A stretch of 64,000 bases of DNA from Streptomyces sp. HSG2 (GCF_016598575.1 NZ_CP066801.1:5218529-5282528); one strand, 5' to 3'. Numbered from the stretch's first letter, positions 17,446 to 26,731 are shown. Program-made: numbers and translations. Notes: generated from the sequence alone by a model not told the origin.

Positions 17446-18880
17446 GAATCACGATAGCAGTTCGCATGTGTTGGCCAGCGTCCTCGCGACGGAGATCGAG
17501 AGTCAACCGGCGGGAACGCGGATCGCCACGCACCGCGAACTGGTACGCCGCTTCGGGGTGAGTGCCACCACCGTCTCCGAGGCGCTGGCGCATCTCGCCG
17601 GACGGGGCCTCATTGCCTCCCGTCCGGGCGCCGGCACTTATCGCACCGAGACGCGGCCGATGCCCCGGCCCGGGGACACGTCCTGGCAGGAGGCGGCCCT
17701 GGAACTGACCAACAACATCGACTCGGCGACCGGCACCACCCGCAGATATAAGGCACCCGCCTTGCTGGGAGCGCTTGCCTCCCCAGGTCCCGACGTCGTC
17801 GACCTCAACGGGGGCTACCTGCACCCTGGTCTGCAGCCGCTCACCCACCTCAGCACCGCGTTCTCCCGCGCCGCCCGGCGTCCCGAGGCGTGGAACCGCC
17901 CGCCCGCTGGCGGGGTGCCGGAACTGCGGGACTGGTTTGCGGCCGACATCGGTGGCGGTCTGGGGCGGCACGACATCCTTGTCTGCGGCGGCGGGCAGAG
18001 CGCCCTGGCGACGGCCCTGCGCGCGCTCGGACAGCCCGGCGATCCAGTGGTCATCGAGTCGCCCACCTACCCCGGCACCATGGCCGCCGCGCATGCCGCT
18101 GGACTGCGAACCATCCCGGTCCCACTGGACGTGGAGGGGTTGCGCACCGATTACCTCGACGACGCCCTCACCCGTACCCGGGCCCGTATCGTCATCGTCC
18201 AGCCGCTGTTCCAGAATCCCAGTGGGGCCAGTCTTCCGGTGCAGAGGCAGCAAGCGATCCGCGAAATCGCCCGTCGGCACGGGGCATTCGTCATCGAGGA
18301 TGACTTCGCCCGTCACATGGGACACGCCGACGCCGGGCCGACACCGCCCCCGCTGATCGCCGACGACCCCGACGGTACAGTCGTCCACATCCGTTCCTTG
18401 ACGAAGGTGGCCTCACCTAACCTGCGCGTCGGCGCGCTCGCCGCCCGCGGGCCGGTGATGGCGCGGTTGCGCTCGGCCCACGTCGTGGACACCATGTTCG
18501 TGCCGGCGCCGCTGCAGTACACGGTGCTGGAGCTGGTGACGGCACCAGCCTGGCGGCGTTCCCTGGCGGCTCTTGCCACAGCCCTGGAGCACCGGCGGAA
18601 GGTCGCCGTCGGCGCGGTGACGGCGACCTTCGGACCAGACGCCCTGACGGTCCGGCCGCGGGGCGGCTACCACCTGTGGGTGTCGCTCCCTGGCCACCTC
18701 GACGGAGCGGAGTTCGCGGCGGCGGCGCTGGTCAGCGGCGTCGCTCTCACTCCGGGCGATCACTACTACCCCGTCGACAGCAGCACCCCACACTTCCGGC
18801 TCAGCTATGTGGGGGCGCCGTCGGCAGCGGACGTTGACGATGCGGTCCGCCGCCTCGCGCCGCTCCTCGCCGAGCGGTGA
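17444..18880 (+). CDS. MocR-family regulator (GntR winged helix + aminotransferase fold)
   Basis: A 478-aa protein from ATG 17444. Residues about 5-70 are a GntR winged helix (GTRIATHRELVRRFGVSATTVSEALAHLAGRG...SRPGAGTY). Residues about 110-478 are a fold-type-I aminotransferase domain with VIESPTYPG, VQPLFQNPSG and the PLP lysine in SLTKVASPNLRVG (about K321). MocR proteins sense PLP or amino compounds and regulate nearby genes rather than transaminate. The divergent EamA gene is the obvious target. Confidence 0.9.
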   Translation: MNHDSSSHVLASVLATEIESQPAGTRIATHRELVRRFGVSATTVSEALAHLAGRGLIASRPGAGTYRTETRPMPRPGDTSWQEAALELTNNIDSATGTTRRYKAPALLGALASPGPDVVDLNGGYLHPGLQPLTHLSTAFSRAARRPEAWNRPPAGGVPELRDWFAADIGGGLGRHDILVCGGGQSALATALRALGQPGDPVVIESPTYPGTMAAAHAAGLRTIPVPLDVEGLRTDYLDDALTRTRARIVIVQPLFQNPSGASLPVQRQQAIREIARRHGAFVIEDDFARHMGHADAGPTPPPLIADDPDGTVVHIRSLTKVASPNLRVGALAARGPVMARLRSAHVVDTMFVPAPLQYTVLELVTAPAWRRSLAALATALEHRRKVAVGAVTATFGPDALTVRPRGGYHLWVSLPGHLDGAEFAAAALVSGVALTPGDHYYPVDSSTPHFRLSYVGAPSAADVDDAVRRLAPLLAER

Positions 18881-18898
18881 CGGCCTGCGGCAGACGCC

Positions 18899-19357
18899 TC
18901 AGCGGGGGTGAGAAAGCCGGGCCGCCATCGCCTCGGCGAACCGCGTGGCACCGGTCTTGGCGAACGGCAGGCTGAGCGAGGGTTCGCACAACTCTGCCTC
19001 CAAAACCAGAGGTTCGCCCTCACTCCCACGCACCAGGTCGATGCGGCCGTACAGCAGCGGCTGGTCCAAGTGTAGATGCGCCGCGGCAGCGTCGAGAGCG
19101 GCGGAGGCGACGGCGCGCTCGCCCTTGTCGGCGACACGCGCCTTACGAAACTCCATTAGGGGGACGTTGACCGTGCCGTCCGCCCCCAGCATCGCGCTCT
19201 TGCGTATCGCGTGGCTGTAGGTGCCGTCGAAGTAGATGAGATCGGTCTCGCCCTCCAGGTCGATCGCATCGAGGTAGGGCTGCAGCATCACCTGGCTTCC
19301 CTTTGCCAGCAGGCTGGCGGCATATTCGGCCGCCTCGGCATGCTGCGAGCGGGGAAA
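18899..19357 (-). pseudogene. ATP-grasp enzyme, C-terminal fragment
   Basis: A minus-strand frame ending at 18899. It carries VMLQPYLDAIDLEGETDLIYFDGTYSHAIRKSAML and LVLEAELCEPSLSLPFAKTGATRFAEAM, which match the end of RimK/DcsG-like ATP-grasp ligases (the E-x-ELxEPSL segment binds Mg/ATP). These enzymes form amide or peptide bonds through acyl phosphates. The N-terminal two thirds are missing because the IS3-family element begins at 19358. The flank on the other side of that element is unrelated, so a deletion accompanied or followed the insertion. Confidence 0.75.
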
Positions 19358-19429
19358 TGAGCTGCACTGGTTCTCGTGGAGTCCCTGAAGCTTGGGTTAC
19401 GCTTCCAGGCGTAAGGAGAACCACGAGCA

Positions 19430-19741
19430 ATGCCAGCACCCCGTAAATATCCTGATGAGCTGCGTGAGCGCGCGGTGCGCGAGGTCCGCTCGAGCGGACG
19501 TCCCATCGCGCACGTCGCCCGCGACCTTGGCATCCACAAGGAGGCCCTGCGCGGCTGGGTCCGCCAGGCCGAGGCGGACGCCGGTGAACGCGACGACCGG
19601 CTGACGACTGCCGAGCGCGAGGAGTTGAAGGAACTCCGAAAGGAGAATGCCGAGTTGAGGCGGGCCAACGAAATCCTGAAGGCCGCCTCGGTGTTTTTTG
19701 CCCAGGAGATCGACCGTCCCCGGACGAGGCCGAGCAGGTGA
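19430..19741 (+). CDS. IS3-family OrfA (second IS3 type)
   Basis: A 103-aa protein. The N-terminal helix-turn-helix reads PDELRERAVREV...IAHVARDLGIHKEALRGWV. A coiled-coil leucine zipper follows (EREELKELRKENAELRRANEILKAASVFFAQE), a near-textbook OrfA C-terminus. It overlaps orfB, whose GTG is at 19738. Intact, but its partner is disrupted. Confidence 0.88.
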   Translation: MPAPRKYPDELRERAVREVRSSGRPIAHVARDLGIHKEALRGWVRQAEADAGERDDRLTTAEREELKELRKENAELRRANEILKAASVFFAQEIDRPRTRPSR

Positions 19742-20484
19742 TCGACCACCTGCGCGACAAGGGCCTCGGGGTCGATCCCGTCTGCCGGGTGCTGGACCTG
19801 TCACCGTCGACGTACTTCGCGCGCAAGACGCGGCCGAAGTCGGCTCGCCGGCTCCGCGATGAGGAGCTGATTCCGCTAATCACAGGCGTTTGGGAGGACT
19901 CCGGCCACACCTACGGCGCCCGCCGCATCACCCGCGCGCTGGTCCGCGCCGGCCACCGCGTCGCCCGCTGCACGGTCGAGCGGCTGATGGGCGAGCTCGG
20001 TATCGAGGGCGTCATCCGCGGACAGCGCCGCCGCACCACGGTCCCCGAACCGGCCGCGCCGCGCCCGCCGGACCTGGTCAACCGCCGCTTCACCGCCGAG
20101 CGGCCCAACCAGCTCTGGCTGGCAGATCTCACCTACATCCGCACATGGTCGGGGTGGGTCTACGTGGCGTTCGTCCTGGACGCGTACTCACGCCGGATCG
20201 TGGGCTGGCAGGCCGCCACGCACATGCGCACGGACCTGCCACTGGACGCGCTGGAGATGGCGCTGTGGAGGCAGAAGATCAAGAAGGACGCCCAGCTCAT
20301 CCACCACAGCGACAGAGGGTCGCAATACGTGTCCATTCGCTATACGGAACGTCTCACGGAGGTCGGGGCTTCCGCGTCGGTGGGGTCCGTCGCGGACAGC
20401 TATGAGAGTGCGGAACGTGAGCTCTTGTCCGTTTCGTGATTGAGGGTTGGGGAAGGACCGCTGGTCGTGGGTTCGGGGTGGCCT

Positions 20485-20907
20485 TCAGGTCTCGGGGCGG
20501 GTGAACAAGCCGGGTTCAGGTTCGACGAGGATGCCGCGGCTGACCAGGCGTTTCAGTTTGGAGCGGATGCCTTCGGTGTTCTTCGGGAGGGTCGGCAGGT
20601 CGAGGGCCTGGCAGAGGTCGCGGGCGCGCATCGGTCGGCCCTCGTCGGCCAGGGCGGTGAGGATCTGCTGGTAGGCGGGGTGGTCCGGGATGTCGGGGCG
20701 GTCCGGCTCAGTGGCGGGTGTGGGCAGTGGGAGAGCGAGGAGGGTCTTGCGGGTGATGCGCAGGTTCTCGCTCTCCGCGTCGATCTCGCCGAGCCGCACT
20801 CTGAGCTCCTCGATGCGGTCCCGGAACTGCCCGGCCTGGTCGGCTAGTTCACGCTCGCGGGTTTCGATGTGTTCCAGGATGGCTTTGACCTGTGGGTTCT
20901 CGCTCAC
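20485..20907 (-). CDS. IS-encoded coiled-coil/winged-helix protein (copy C)
   Basis: Same 140-aa companion protein as in copy A, starting at GTG 20907 and overlapping the transposase stop by four bases. Intact. Confidence 0.75.
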   Translation of the reverse strand: MSENPQVKAILEHIETRERELADQAGQFRDRIEELRVRLGEIDAESENLRITRKTLLALPLPTPATEPDRPDIPDHPAYQQILTALADEGRPMRARDLCQALDLPTLPKNTEGIRSKLKRLVSRGILVEPEPGLFTRPET

Positions 20908-21734
20908 GTGGTCCTCCAGGAAGCGAGGGTGGCTCCGGTGAGTCGGCGGCTCATCACGGAGGTCATCGCCCAGAAGACGCGGGATCGGGAGGAGGCGGGC
21001 CGGTGTTCGTAGTCGCGTACGAGACGGCGGTAGAACATCAGGATCCCGTTCGTCTGCTCCACGATCCACCGCTTGGCCTGCACGACGAAGCCCTTGCCGG
21101 CCGGGTTGCGCTCGACGATCTCGACGTCGATGCCCACGTTCTTGCCGTGATCGACGACCTTCTTCTTGAAGCCCTGGTCGACCAGGGCTTTGGCCACGGT
21201 GTCGCACTGCCCGGCGACACCGTCCAGCAGGGCGATGCCGGCGGTGTTCTCGTGCGCGGAGGCGGGCAGGACGACGCAGTCCACGACCAGGCCCAGTACG
21301 TCCACGGCCAGGCATCTCTTCCTCCCCGGCACCCTTTTCGCGGCGTCCTTGCCGGTCGTCGTGGCCGGGACGCCGACTGCGGCGTGGATGCTCTGCGTGT
21401 CCAGGATCACCAGGCTCGGGTCGGCTAATCGTTTCCGCTTCTCTCGCAGATGCCAGCGCAGCAGGTCGTGAATGTCCTGGTCGGTGCCCTCGTCGCGCCA
21501 GAGGTAGAAGTAGTACTTCACCGCTCCGGGCGGGGGCATGTCGTGGGGCAGGAACTCCCACTGACACCCCGTGCGATTCTGGTAGAGGATGGCGTTCACG
21601 ATCTCCCGCATCGCGTACTTCCCCTGATGCCCGCTGACCGACGGATGCCGGGCCTTCCACGCCGTGATCACGGGTTCGACGAGCTCCCACTGCTCATCGG
21701 TGAGATCACTCGGGTACGGCTTGCGCATGCTCAT
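20904..21734 (-). CDS. IS5-family transposase (copy C)
   Basis: Same 276-aa transposase as in copy A, with the LDTQSIH, ALVDQGFKK and KRWIVEQTNGIL catalytic blocks. The frame is intact from ATG 21734. By eye the translation is identical to copies A and E. Likely functional. Confidence 0.9.
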   Translation of the reverse strand: MSMRKPYPSDLTDEQWELVEPVITAWKARHPSVSGHQGKYAMREIVNAILYQNRTGCQWEFLPHDMPPPGAVKYYFYLWRDEGTDQDIHDLLRWHLREKRKRLADPSLVILDTQSIHAAVGVPATTTGKDAAKRVPGRKRCLAVDVLGLVVDCVVLPASAHENTAGIALLDGVAGQCDTVAKALVDQGFKKKVVDHGKNVGIDVEIVERNPAGKGFVVQAKRWIVEQTNGILMFYRRLVRDYEHRPASSRSRVFWAMTSVMSRRLTGATLASWRTT

Positions 21735-22094
21735 GCCACAACCCAAGCGAACCCCGAACGCCTGACCGGCAACGATGCCCCAACGTCACACCATCGAGCG
21801 ATGACAAGACCGACAGAACGCCACATACCGCACTCTGACAACGCGATGGCCGAAGCCCTGAACGGCACGTTCAAGGCCGAACTGATCGAGCATCAGGGGC
21901 CATGGCGGGACTTCGACCAGGTCGAGCGGGCCGTCTTCCAGTGGGTCGCGTGGTACAACAGTGAACGCCTCCACTCCGCCCTCGACTACGTACCGCCCGA
22001 CGAGTACGAACAGGCGCACTGGGCGCAACTGCACGAAGTCCCGCAGACCGCTTGATCACACGATCGCGGACTCTACGAAACTCGGGGCAGCTCA

Positions 22095-22365
22095 GCCTAC
22101 CAGCAGATCCTCACCGCCCTGGCCGACGAGGGCCGACCGATGCGCGCCCGCGACCTCTGCCAGGCCCTCGACCTGCCGACCCTCCCGAAGAACACCGAAG
22201 GCATCCGCTCCAAACTGAAACGCCTGGTCAGCCGCGGCATCCTCGTCGAACCTGAACCCGGCTTGTTCACCCGCCCCGAGACCTGAAGGCCACCCCGAAC
22301 CCACGACCAGCGGTCCTTCCCCAACCCTCAATCACGAAACGGACAAGAGCTCACGTTCCGCACTC
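22095..22365 (+). mobile_element. IS5-family element, 3' remnant (copy D)
   Basis: The last 271 bp of the 1430-bp IS, beginning at gcctaccagcag and ending at the terminal repeat CGTTCCGCACTC. It contains the winged-helix half of the companion gene (up to the TGA at 22285-22287) but no start. Its left side was replaced by the IS3-family element that ends at 22094. Its right end still abuts the SDR gene that it interrupted. Confidence 0.88.
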
Positions 22366-22864
22366 TGAAAGTGGCGCTGTAGGTATAGGAGTCCGGGTCG
22401 CTGTGCCGGGTCAGGGAGGCGAGCATGCTGGCGACGTTGACGATGCGGCCCGCGGGGGACGCGCGAAGCAGCGGCAGCAGGGCACAGGTGACCTCTACGA
22501 CGCCGAAGAGGTTGCTCTCGAATGTCTCGCGCCACTGGTGCAGCGGCTGCTGGGACGGCAGCTTGCCGTACTCCTCGACGCGGATGCCCGCGTTGTTGAC
22601 GAGGATGTCCAGGCGCCCGAAGCGGCGGGCGACCTCGTCCGCGGCGGCCCGGATGCTGTCGGAGCTGGCCACGTCGAGTTCGAGCGCCTCGACGGGGAGA
22701 CCGTCGCTGCGCAGTTCCTCCACCGCTTCAGCCACCGCCTTCCGGTTGCGACCGGTCATGAGGGTGTGGGCGCCCGCCTTGGCGAGTTGGCGAGCGATCT
22801 CCCGGCCGATACCGCGGTTGGCGCCGGTGACGAGTGCGGTCTTCTCAGGCTGTGCGGGTATCAC
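22366..22864 (-). pseudogene. short-chain dehydrogenase/reductase, truncated by IS5 copy D
   Basis: Starts at ATG 22864 with a Rossmann motif TGANRGIGREIA (residues about 14-25), GRN at the end of beta-2 suggesting NADP preference, NNAGI near residue 91 and VNVASM near residue 140. The frame breaks just before the catalytic Tyr-x3-Lys, at YTYSA, where the IS terminal repeat begins. The enzyme is therefore dead. About 170 of an expected 240-250 residues remain. Confidence 0.85.
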
Positions 22865-22924
22865 GGATCTCCTTGTGAGAATGCGGGGGGGCAGAAGTGG
22901 TCGATGACCGGATGGGCGTGCCTG

Positions 22925-23320
22925 TCACCACCAGTCCACGGACAGGAACTTCGCCACCGGCGGGCCGAAGCGGCCGATGTCGACGAGGAAGGCGTCGTGG
23001 CCCTGCGGGGACTCCAGCGGCAGGAACTGGACGTCGGCGTTGCCGCCGCTGAGCCCTTCGGCGATCCGCCGCTGCTGGTGGAGGGGGAAGAGGGTGTCGG
23101 TCTCCACGCCGATCACAAGCGCCTTTTCCAGCCGCATCGCGGCCAGCGCCGCCTCTGTCGTCGTGCCGCTGGACGCGGCGAGGTCGAAGCGGTCCATGCA
23201 ACGGCTGAGGTAGAGGTAACTGTTGGGGTCGAAGTGGTGCACGAAACGCTGGGCCTGGAACTCCAGGTAGCCCTCGACGTCGAACTGGGGGCCGAAGGGG
23301 TCGTGGTCGGTGCGGGGGCC
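22925..23320 (-). pseudogene. homoserine O-acetyltransferase-like (MetX) C-terminal fragment
   Basis: The C-terminal 132 residues of an alpha/beta-hydrolase of the MetX type: FDVEGYLEFQAQRFVHHFDPNSYLYLSRCMD, then GVETDTLFPLHQQ (catalytic Asp) and SPQGHDAFLVD (catalytic His). The nucleophile-serine half is missing, because the IS3 element begins at 23321. What lies on the other side of that IS is the start of a different gene, so the N-terminal half has been lost by rearrangement. Confidence 0.75.
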
Positions 23321-23390
23321 TTGACCCCGGATCCTGGACACCCGAGACACTTGGATCTTGAAGGTCCAGGAGAACGGATGTCCCGTGGTC

Positions 23391-23690
23391 ATGAAGCACT
23401 ACCCGCCTGAGTTCAAGGCGGACGCGGTCGCGCTGTACGAGTCGCGGCCCGGGGCGACGATCAAGTCGGTCGCCGCTGATCTGGGGGTCAACCCGGAGAC
23501 GCTGAGGAACTGGATCCGGGCGGCCGGTGCCGCCCGTCCCCGTGGCCGCCGCCCGGAGGGTCCGGCGGTGCCGGAGTCTTCGCTTCAGGCAGAGCTCGCC
23601 GCCGCGCGGAAGAAGATCCGCGAGCTGGAGGAGGAACGCGAGCTCCTGCGGAAGGCCGCGAAGTATTTCGCCGGGGAGACGCGCTGGTGA
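23391..23690 (+). CDS. IS3-family OrfA (copy 2)
   Basis: Same 99-aa OrfA as in copy 1 (helix-turn-helix plus leucine zipper), intact. A synonymous T/C difference from copy 1 is visible in the DNA (ttgtacgag versus ctgtacgag). Confidence 0.85.
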   Translation: MKHYPPEFKADAVALYESRPGATIKSVAADLGVNPETLRNWIRAAGAARPRGRRPEGPAVPESSLQAELAAARKKIRELEEERELLRKAAKYFAGETRW

Positions 23691-23863
23691 ACCGCTTCCA
23701 GTTCGTCTGCGACCACCAGCGCCGATACGGCGTGAAGCGGTTGTGCCAGGTCCTGGGCATCGCCCGCTCCAGCTTCTACTACTGGCGCCGGACCGCACCG
23801 GACCGGGCGGCCCGCCGGGCGGCCGACGCCCAGCTCGCCGCACGGATCCAAACCGTCCACCGG

Positions 23864-25849
23864 CCCGGGTTCGACGTAATTCGGCAGTCTGGAGAGGCGA
23901 ATCTGGGGCCTGACCTGGGTGGACATGCGTGTGTCCGCCTGGAGGGCGTGTCTCTAGGCGGTGGTGTTCTCGCTGGTCAGCGAGGTGTGGGCTGAAGTGA
24001 GACGACCTGCTTGGGGGCGGGGATGTCCAGCTTCGCGAGTAGGTCGCGCTGAGGCTTGGTCAGGGTGGTGACCTGCTGGAACGTGCCGGTGCGGCCGGTG
24101 AAGGTGCCCAGATGGAGGCGGTCGAGTTCGCGTCGGATGTGCGGCCAGGTCTTGCCGGTGGTGGTCTCGGTGATCCGGATGAGGAGGAGGGCGAGCCAGC
24201 AGAGGATGACGTGGGCTCGGATGCGTTCTTCGAGGCGGTGGTAGACGGGCCGCAGGTCGATGATCTGCTTCATGTCGCGCCAGCCGCGCTCGACTTCGAG
24301 CAGTTGCTTGTAGCCCAGCGCGATGTCCTCGGCGCTCAGGTGGGGGTCCGAGCAGCGCAGGAGGTACTTCCCGTCGAGGTTCTCCTCCGCCTTGATCTTC
24401 GCCTGGTCGACGCGGAGCTTGCCGGCCGGGGTAGCGCGAAGGTAGCGGTTCAGGCCGGGCTTGTCGGCGATCTTCCCGCGTAGTTCACCCCGCTTGAAGT
24501 CGCTGAGCTTGTCGGTGTCGGCGATCAAGCCGGCCAGCTGGGCGACGAGTTGTTCGCGCATGTGCCGGTCACGCTCGGCCGCTTCAGGGTTGTGGCAGAT
24601 GACGAACCGGTCGGTGTCGGATATCCGCACCTCCTTGACGCGCATGTTCTCGCCGACGTCCTGGTAGCGGCCCTGGCGGGACAGGGCGGCCTGCACCTCG
24701 GGACTTCCGGAGCGGAGCTTCTCGCCGATGATGTAGGCGTGGTCGCCCTTGCGCAGGTAGCGGCGGTTGGCGGCGGAGGAGAAACCGCGGTCTGCCACCC
24801 ACACGATCTTGGACAGGGTCCAGTCCCGCATCTCGTCCTTGACCTGCCGGATCAGCGTCTGGTCGGAGGTGTTGCCCGGCCAGCACCAGCAGCGGACCGG
24901 GATGCCGTCCCTGGTGACGGCCATGCCGATCACGATCTGCGGCAGGTCGTCGCGGGAGTCCTTCGACTTGCCGTAGGTCCGAAACCCGGCCTGCCTGGCC
25001 TCGTTGTCGTCCACATCGTCGGCGTCCAGGCGCCGGCCCGCGTCGTTGCGGGCGAGGGGCTCGTCGGGCTCCTCCAGTTCGAAGTAGGTGCTGGTGGTAT
25101 CGAAGAACAGCAGGTCGACCTCCAGGTTCAGCAGGTTCGCGACCTCGTCGAACACCTGCTTCTCCAAGTCGTCCTGCACCTCGTGCAGCCAGTCCATCGC
25201 CCGGTAGCAGGGCTGTTCGCCGGTCTCGGCCAGGCCGTCGATGTGCACGTCGTTCGTGATCCACTCCGCCGCCGCGAGCTTCGACGACGGGGCCAGCGCC
25301 CGGTTGGCGACCAGGGCGAACAGCACCCGCTCGGTCGCGGTCATGTCCCGGCGCCGGCCTCGCTTGGGCTGCCCGACCCGGCCCACGATCTGGTCGATCC
25401 GCAGCCGGCGCCACAGCTGGTCGAGCACATAGGCGCCGCCGAACGGCACCGAGGAGACGAACTCCAGGTCCGACGCCGCGGTTGCGGCCAGCGCGTCGCC
25501 CGGCTCCAGCAGCTTCGATAGAGACATGACCAGACGCCTGACCGCCTCGCGGTCCAGGTCGTCCTCGCGGCCGAAGGTGAACAGCACCTTCGGCACCGCC
25601 CGCCCCTTCACCGGATCCCACTCGTTGTGGGCCAGATGCAGGTACCGGACCGTGCCGGACTTGTTCTCCCGCTTCGTCGTCCTCACGTACATGGATCCAG
25701 ACGATAGGCCGAAGTAGCAGGCCAACACAGGTGAATCAAGAAAGTCGTGTCTCTAGGCCATTCCAGCCGTTTGCGCCGTCCGCGCCCCGATGACCTGCAC
25801 CTTCAGCCCGCAAGAGCCTCCAGGACCCTCGAATTACGTCGAACCCAGG
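23864..25849 (-). mobile_element. IS1634-family insertion sequence (1986 bp)
   Basis: Terminal repeats CCCGGGTTCGACGTAATTCG (23864-23883) and, read from the right, CCTGGGTTCGACGTAATTCG (25849 inward). It is flanked by a perfect 5-bp target duplication ACCGG (23859-23863 and 25850-25854) within the IS3 orfB. One transposase gene fills it. About 110 bp on the left and 157 bp on the right are non-coding. Confidence 0.9.
23977..25692 (-). CDS. IS1634-family transposase
   Basis: A 571-aa protein from ATG 25692 (MYVRTTKRENKSGTVRYLHLAHNEWDP), the usual IS1634 N-terminus. An upstream in-frame start at 25728 is possible. The DDE core includes LLFFDTTSTYFELE (first Asp), VWVADRGFSSAANRRYL (second Asp, typical DRGF) and the region around LEVERGWRDMKQIIDLRPVYHRLEERI (Glu). 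The gene appears intact, so the element may be active. Confidence 0.9.
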   Translation of the reverse strand: MYVRTTKRENKSGTVRYLHLAHNEWDPVKGRAVPKVLFTFGREDDLDREAVRRLVMSLSKLLEPGDALAATAASDLEFVSSVPFGGAYVLDQLWRRLRIDQIVGRVGQPKRGRRRDMTATERVLFALVANRALAPSSKLAAAEWITNDVHIDGLAETGEQPCYRAMDWLHEVQDDLEKQVFDEVANLLNLEVDLLFFDTTSTYFELEEPDEPLARNDAGRRLDADDVDDNEARQAGFRTYGKSKDSRDDLPQIVIGMAVTRDGIPVRCWCWPGNTSDQTLIRQVKDEMRDWTLSKIVWVADRGFSSAANRRYLRKGDHAYIIGEKLRSGSPEVQAALSRQGRYQDVGENMRVKEVRISDTDRFVICHNPEAAERDRHMREQLVAQLAGLIADTDKLSDFKRGELRGKIADKPGLNRYLRATPAGKLRVDQAKIKAEENLDGKYLLRCSDPHLSAEDIALGYKQLLEVERGWRDMKQIIDLRPVYHRLEERIRAHVILCWLALLLIRITETTTGKTWPHIRRELDRLHLGTFTGRTGTFQQVTTLTKPQRDLLAKLDIPAPKQVVSLQPTPR

Positions 25850-26601
25850 ACCGGGAGTCGGACGGCACCTACGGTGTCCCCAGGATCACCGCCGAGCTCC
25901 GCGAGGACGGTGAGCGCGTCAACCACAAGCGCGTCGCCCGCCTCATGCGCACTGCCGGTATCGCCGGGACGCGCCTGCGCCGCAGACACCGCACCACGGT
26001 CCCGGACCCGGCCGCCGCGAAGGCGCCCGACCTGATCGGCCGGGACTTCACCGCCACGGAGCCGAACACCAGGTATGCCGGCGATATTACGTATCTCCCG
26101 CTGGACGGTGGGAAGTTCCTCTATCTCGCCACGGTCATCGACCTCGCCTCGCGCCGCCTGGCCGGATGGGCGCTGGCCGATCACATGCGGACCGAGCTCG
26201 TCACCGATGCCCTGGACGCGGCGATACGGACCCGCGGCAGCCTCGCGGGGGCCGTCATGCACAGCGACCACGGGGCGCAATACACCAGTCGGGCCTTCGC
26301 CCACGCCTGCGCGAAGGCCGGTGTCCGCCAGTCCATGAGCGCGGTCGGCAGCTCGGCGGACAACGCGCTGGCCGAGTCCTTCAACGCGACGTTCAAGCGG
26401 GAAACCCTCCAAGGCCGCAAGAGCTGGTCCAGCGAGCGCGAAGCCCGGCTCGACGCCTTCCGATGGCTGAACCGCTACAACACCCGACGCCGCCACTCAC
26501 GACTCGGACAACGCAGCCCGATCGCCTACGAGACGGCACTCGCCGCAACATCAACTACGCTGGCTCAAGCCGCATAGCCCGTGTCCAGGATTCGGGGTCA
26601 A

Positions 26602-26731
26602 GGCCCATCTCCTTGCGGAGCGAGTTCGGGTTCGGCTGCGAGTAGAGCTCGCGCAGTTGGTCCGGGCTGGTGAGGGCGTCCGCCTGGAGGGATGCGAAGA
26701 GTAACCCGGCGGCCCCAGTGTCGATCATCAT
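26602..26731 (-). pseudogene. pyridoxamine-5'-phosphate-oxidase-like protein, N-terminal fragment
   Basis: About 43 codons from ATG 26731 to the right end of IS3 copy 2. The segment LTSPDQLRELYSQPNPNSLRKEM resembles the N-terminus of FMN-binding split-barrel (PPOX, MSMEG_1061-like) proteins, where a D-x3-CR-x-FI block normally follows. That remainder is absent. Too short for certainty. Confidence 0.45.

Larger units (their letters stand above)
20406..21835 (-). mobile_element. IS5-family insertion sequence, copy C (1430 bp, minus orientation)
   Basis: Full-length copy in reverse orientation, with the GAGTGCGG terminal repeats at both ends and a perfect 3-bp target duplication TGA (20403-20405 and 21836-21838) inside the IS3 orfB. 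Both genes are intact. The clean target duplication shows a simple, recent transposition. Confidence 0.93.
19738..22055 (+). pseudogene. IS3-family transposase OrfB split by IS5 copy C
   Basis: The first part (19738-20405) has the HTH_21 region (HTYGARRITRALVRAGHRVAR) and the DDE core through WLADLTYI (Asp) and HHSDRGSQYVS (Asp), stopping at VADSY. The second part (21839-22055) continues DNAMAEALNGTFKAELIEH, supplying the Glu, and ends at TGA 22053-22055. Removing the IS5 element and one copy of the TGA duplication restores VADSYDNAMAE exactly. Inactive as it stands. Confidence 0.9.
19358..22094 (+). mobile_element. second type of IS3-family element, interrupted by IS5 copy C
   Basis: Ends are TGAGCTGCACTGGTTCTCGT (19358-19377) and, read from the right end, TGAGCTGCCCCGAGTTTCGT (22094 inward), with the 5'-TG...CA-3' termini usual for IS3 elements. 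Without the inserted IS5 copy it would be about 1304 bp. It has orfA at 19430-19741 and orfB split by the IS5 element. The left flank is the ATP-grasp gene and the right flank is the IS5 remnant D, so the original target duplication is lost. Confidence 0.85.
23687..26577 (+). pseudogene. IS3-family OrfB split by IS1634-family element (copy 2)
   Basis: The first part (23687-23863) ends in RIQTVHR. The second part (25855-26577) resumes ESDGTYGVPRITAEL and runs to the normal C-terminus with all three DDE residues (GDITYL, HSDHGAQY, ALAESFNATFKRE). Removing the insert and one ACCGG copy restores the sequence of copy 1. There is one substitution (LPLDGG for LPLEGG). Confidence 0.9.
23321..26601 (+). 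mobile_element. IS3-family insertion sequence, copy 2, interrupted by an IS1634-family element
   Basis: Same element as the IS at 11570, with terminal repeats TTGACCCCGGATCCTGGACA (23321) and TGTCCAGGATTCGGGGTCAA (26582-26601). GGCC is found on both flanks. The orfB is split by the 1986-bp IS1634-type element at 23864-25849. The flanking genes on the two sides differ (MetX-like C-terminus on the left, oxidase-like N-terminus on the right). Confidence 0.88.
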
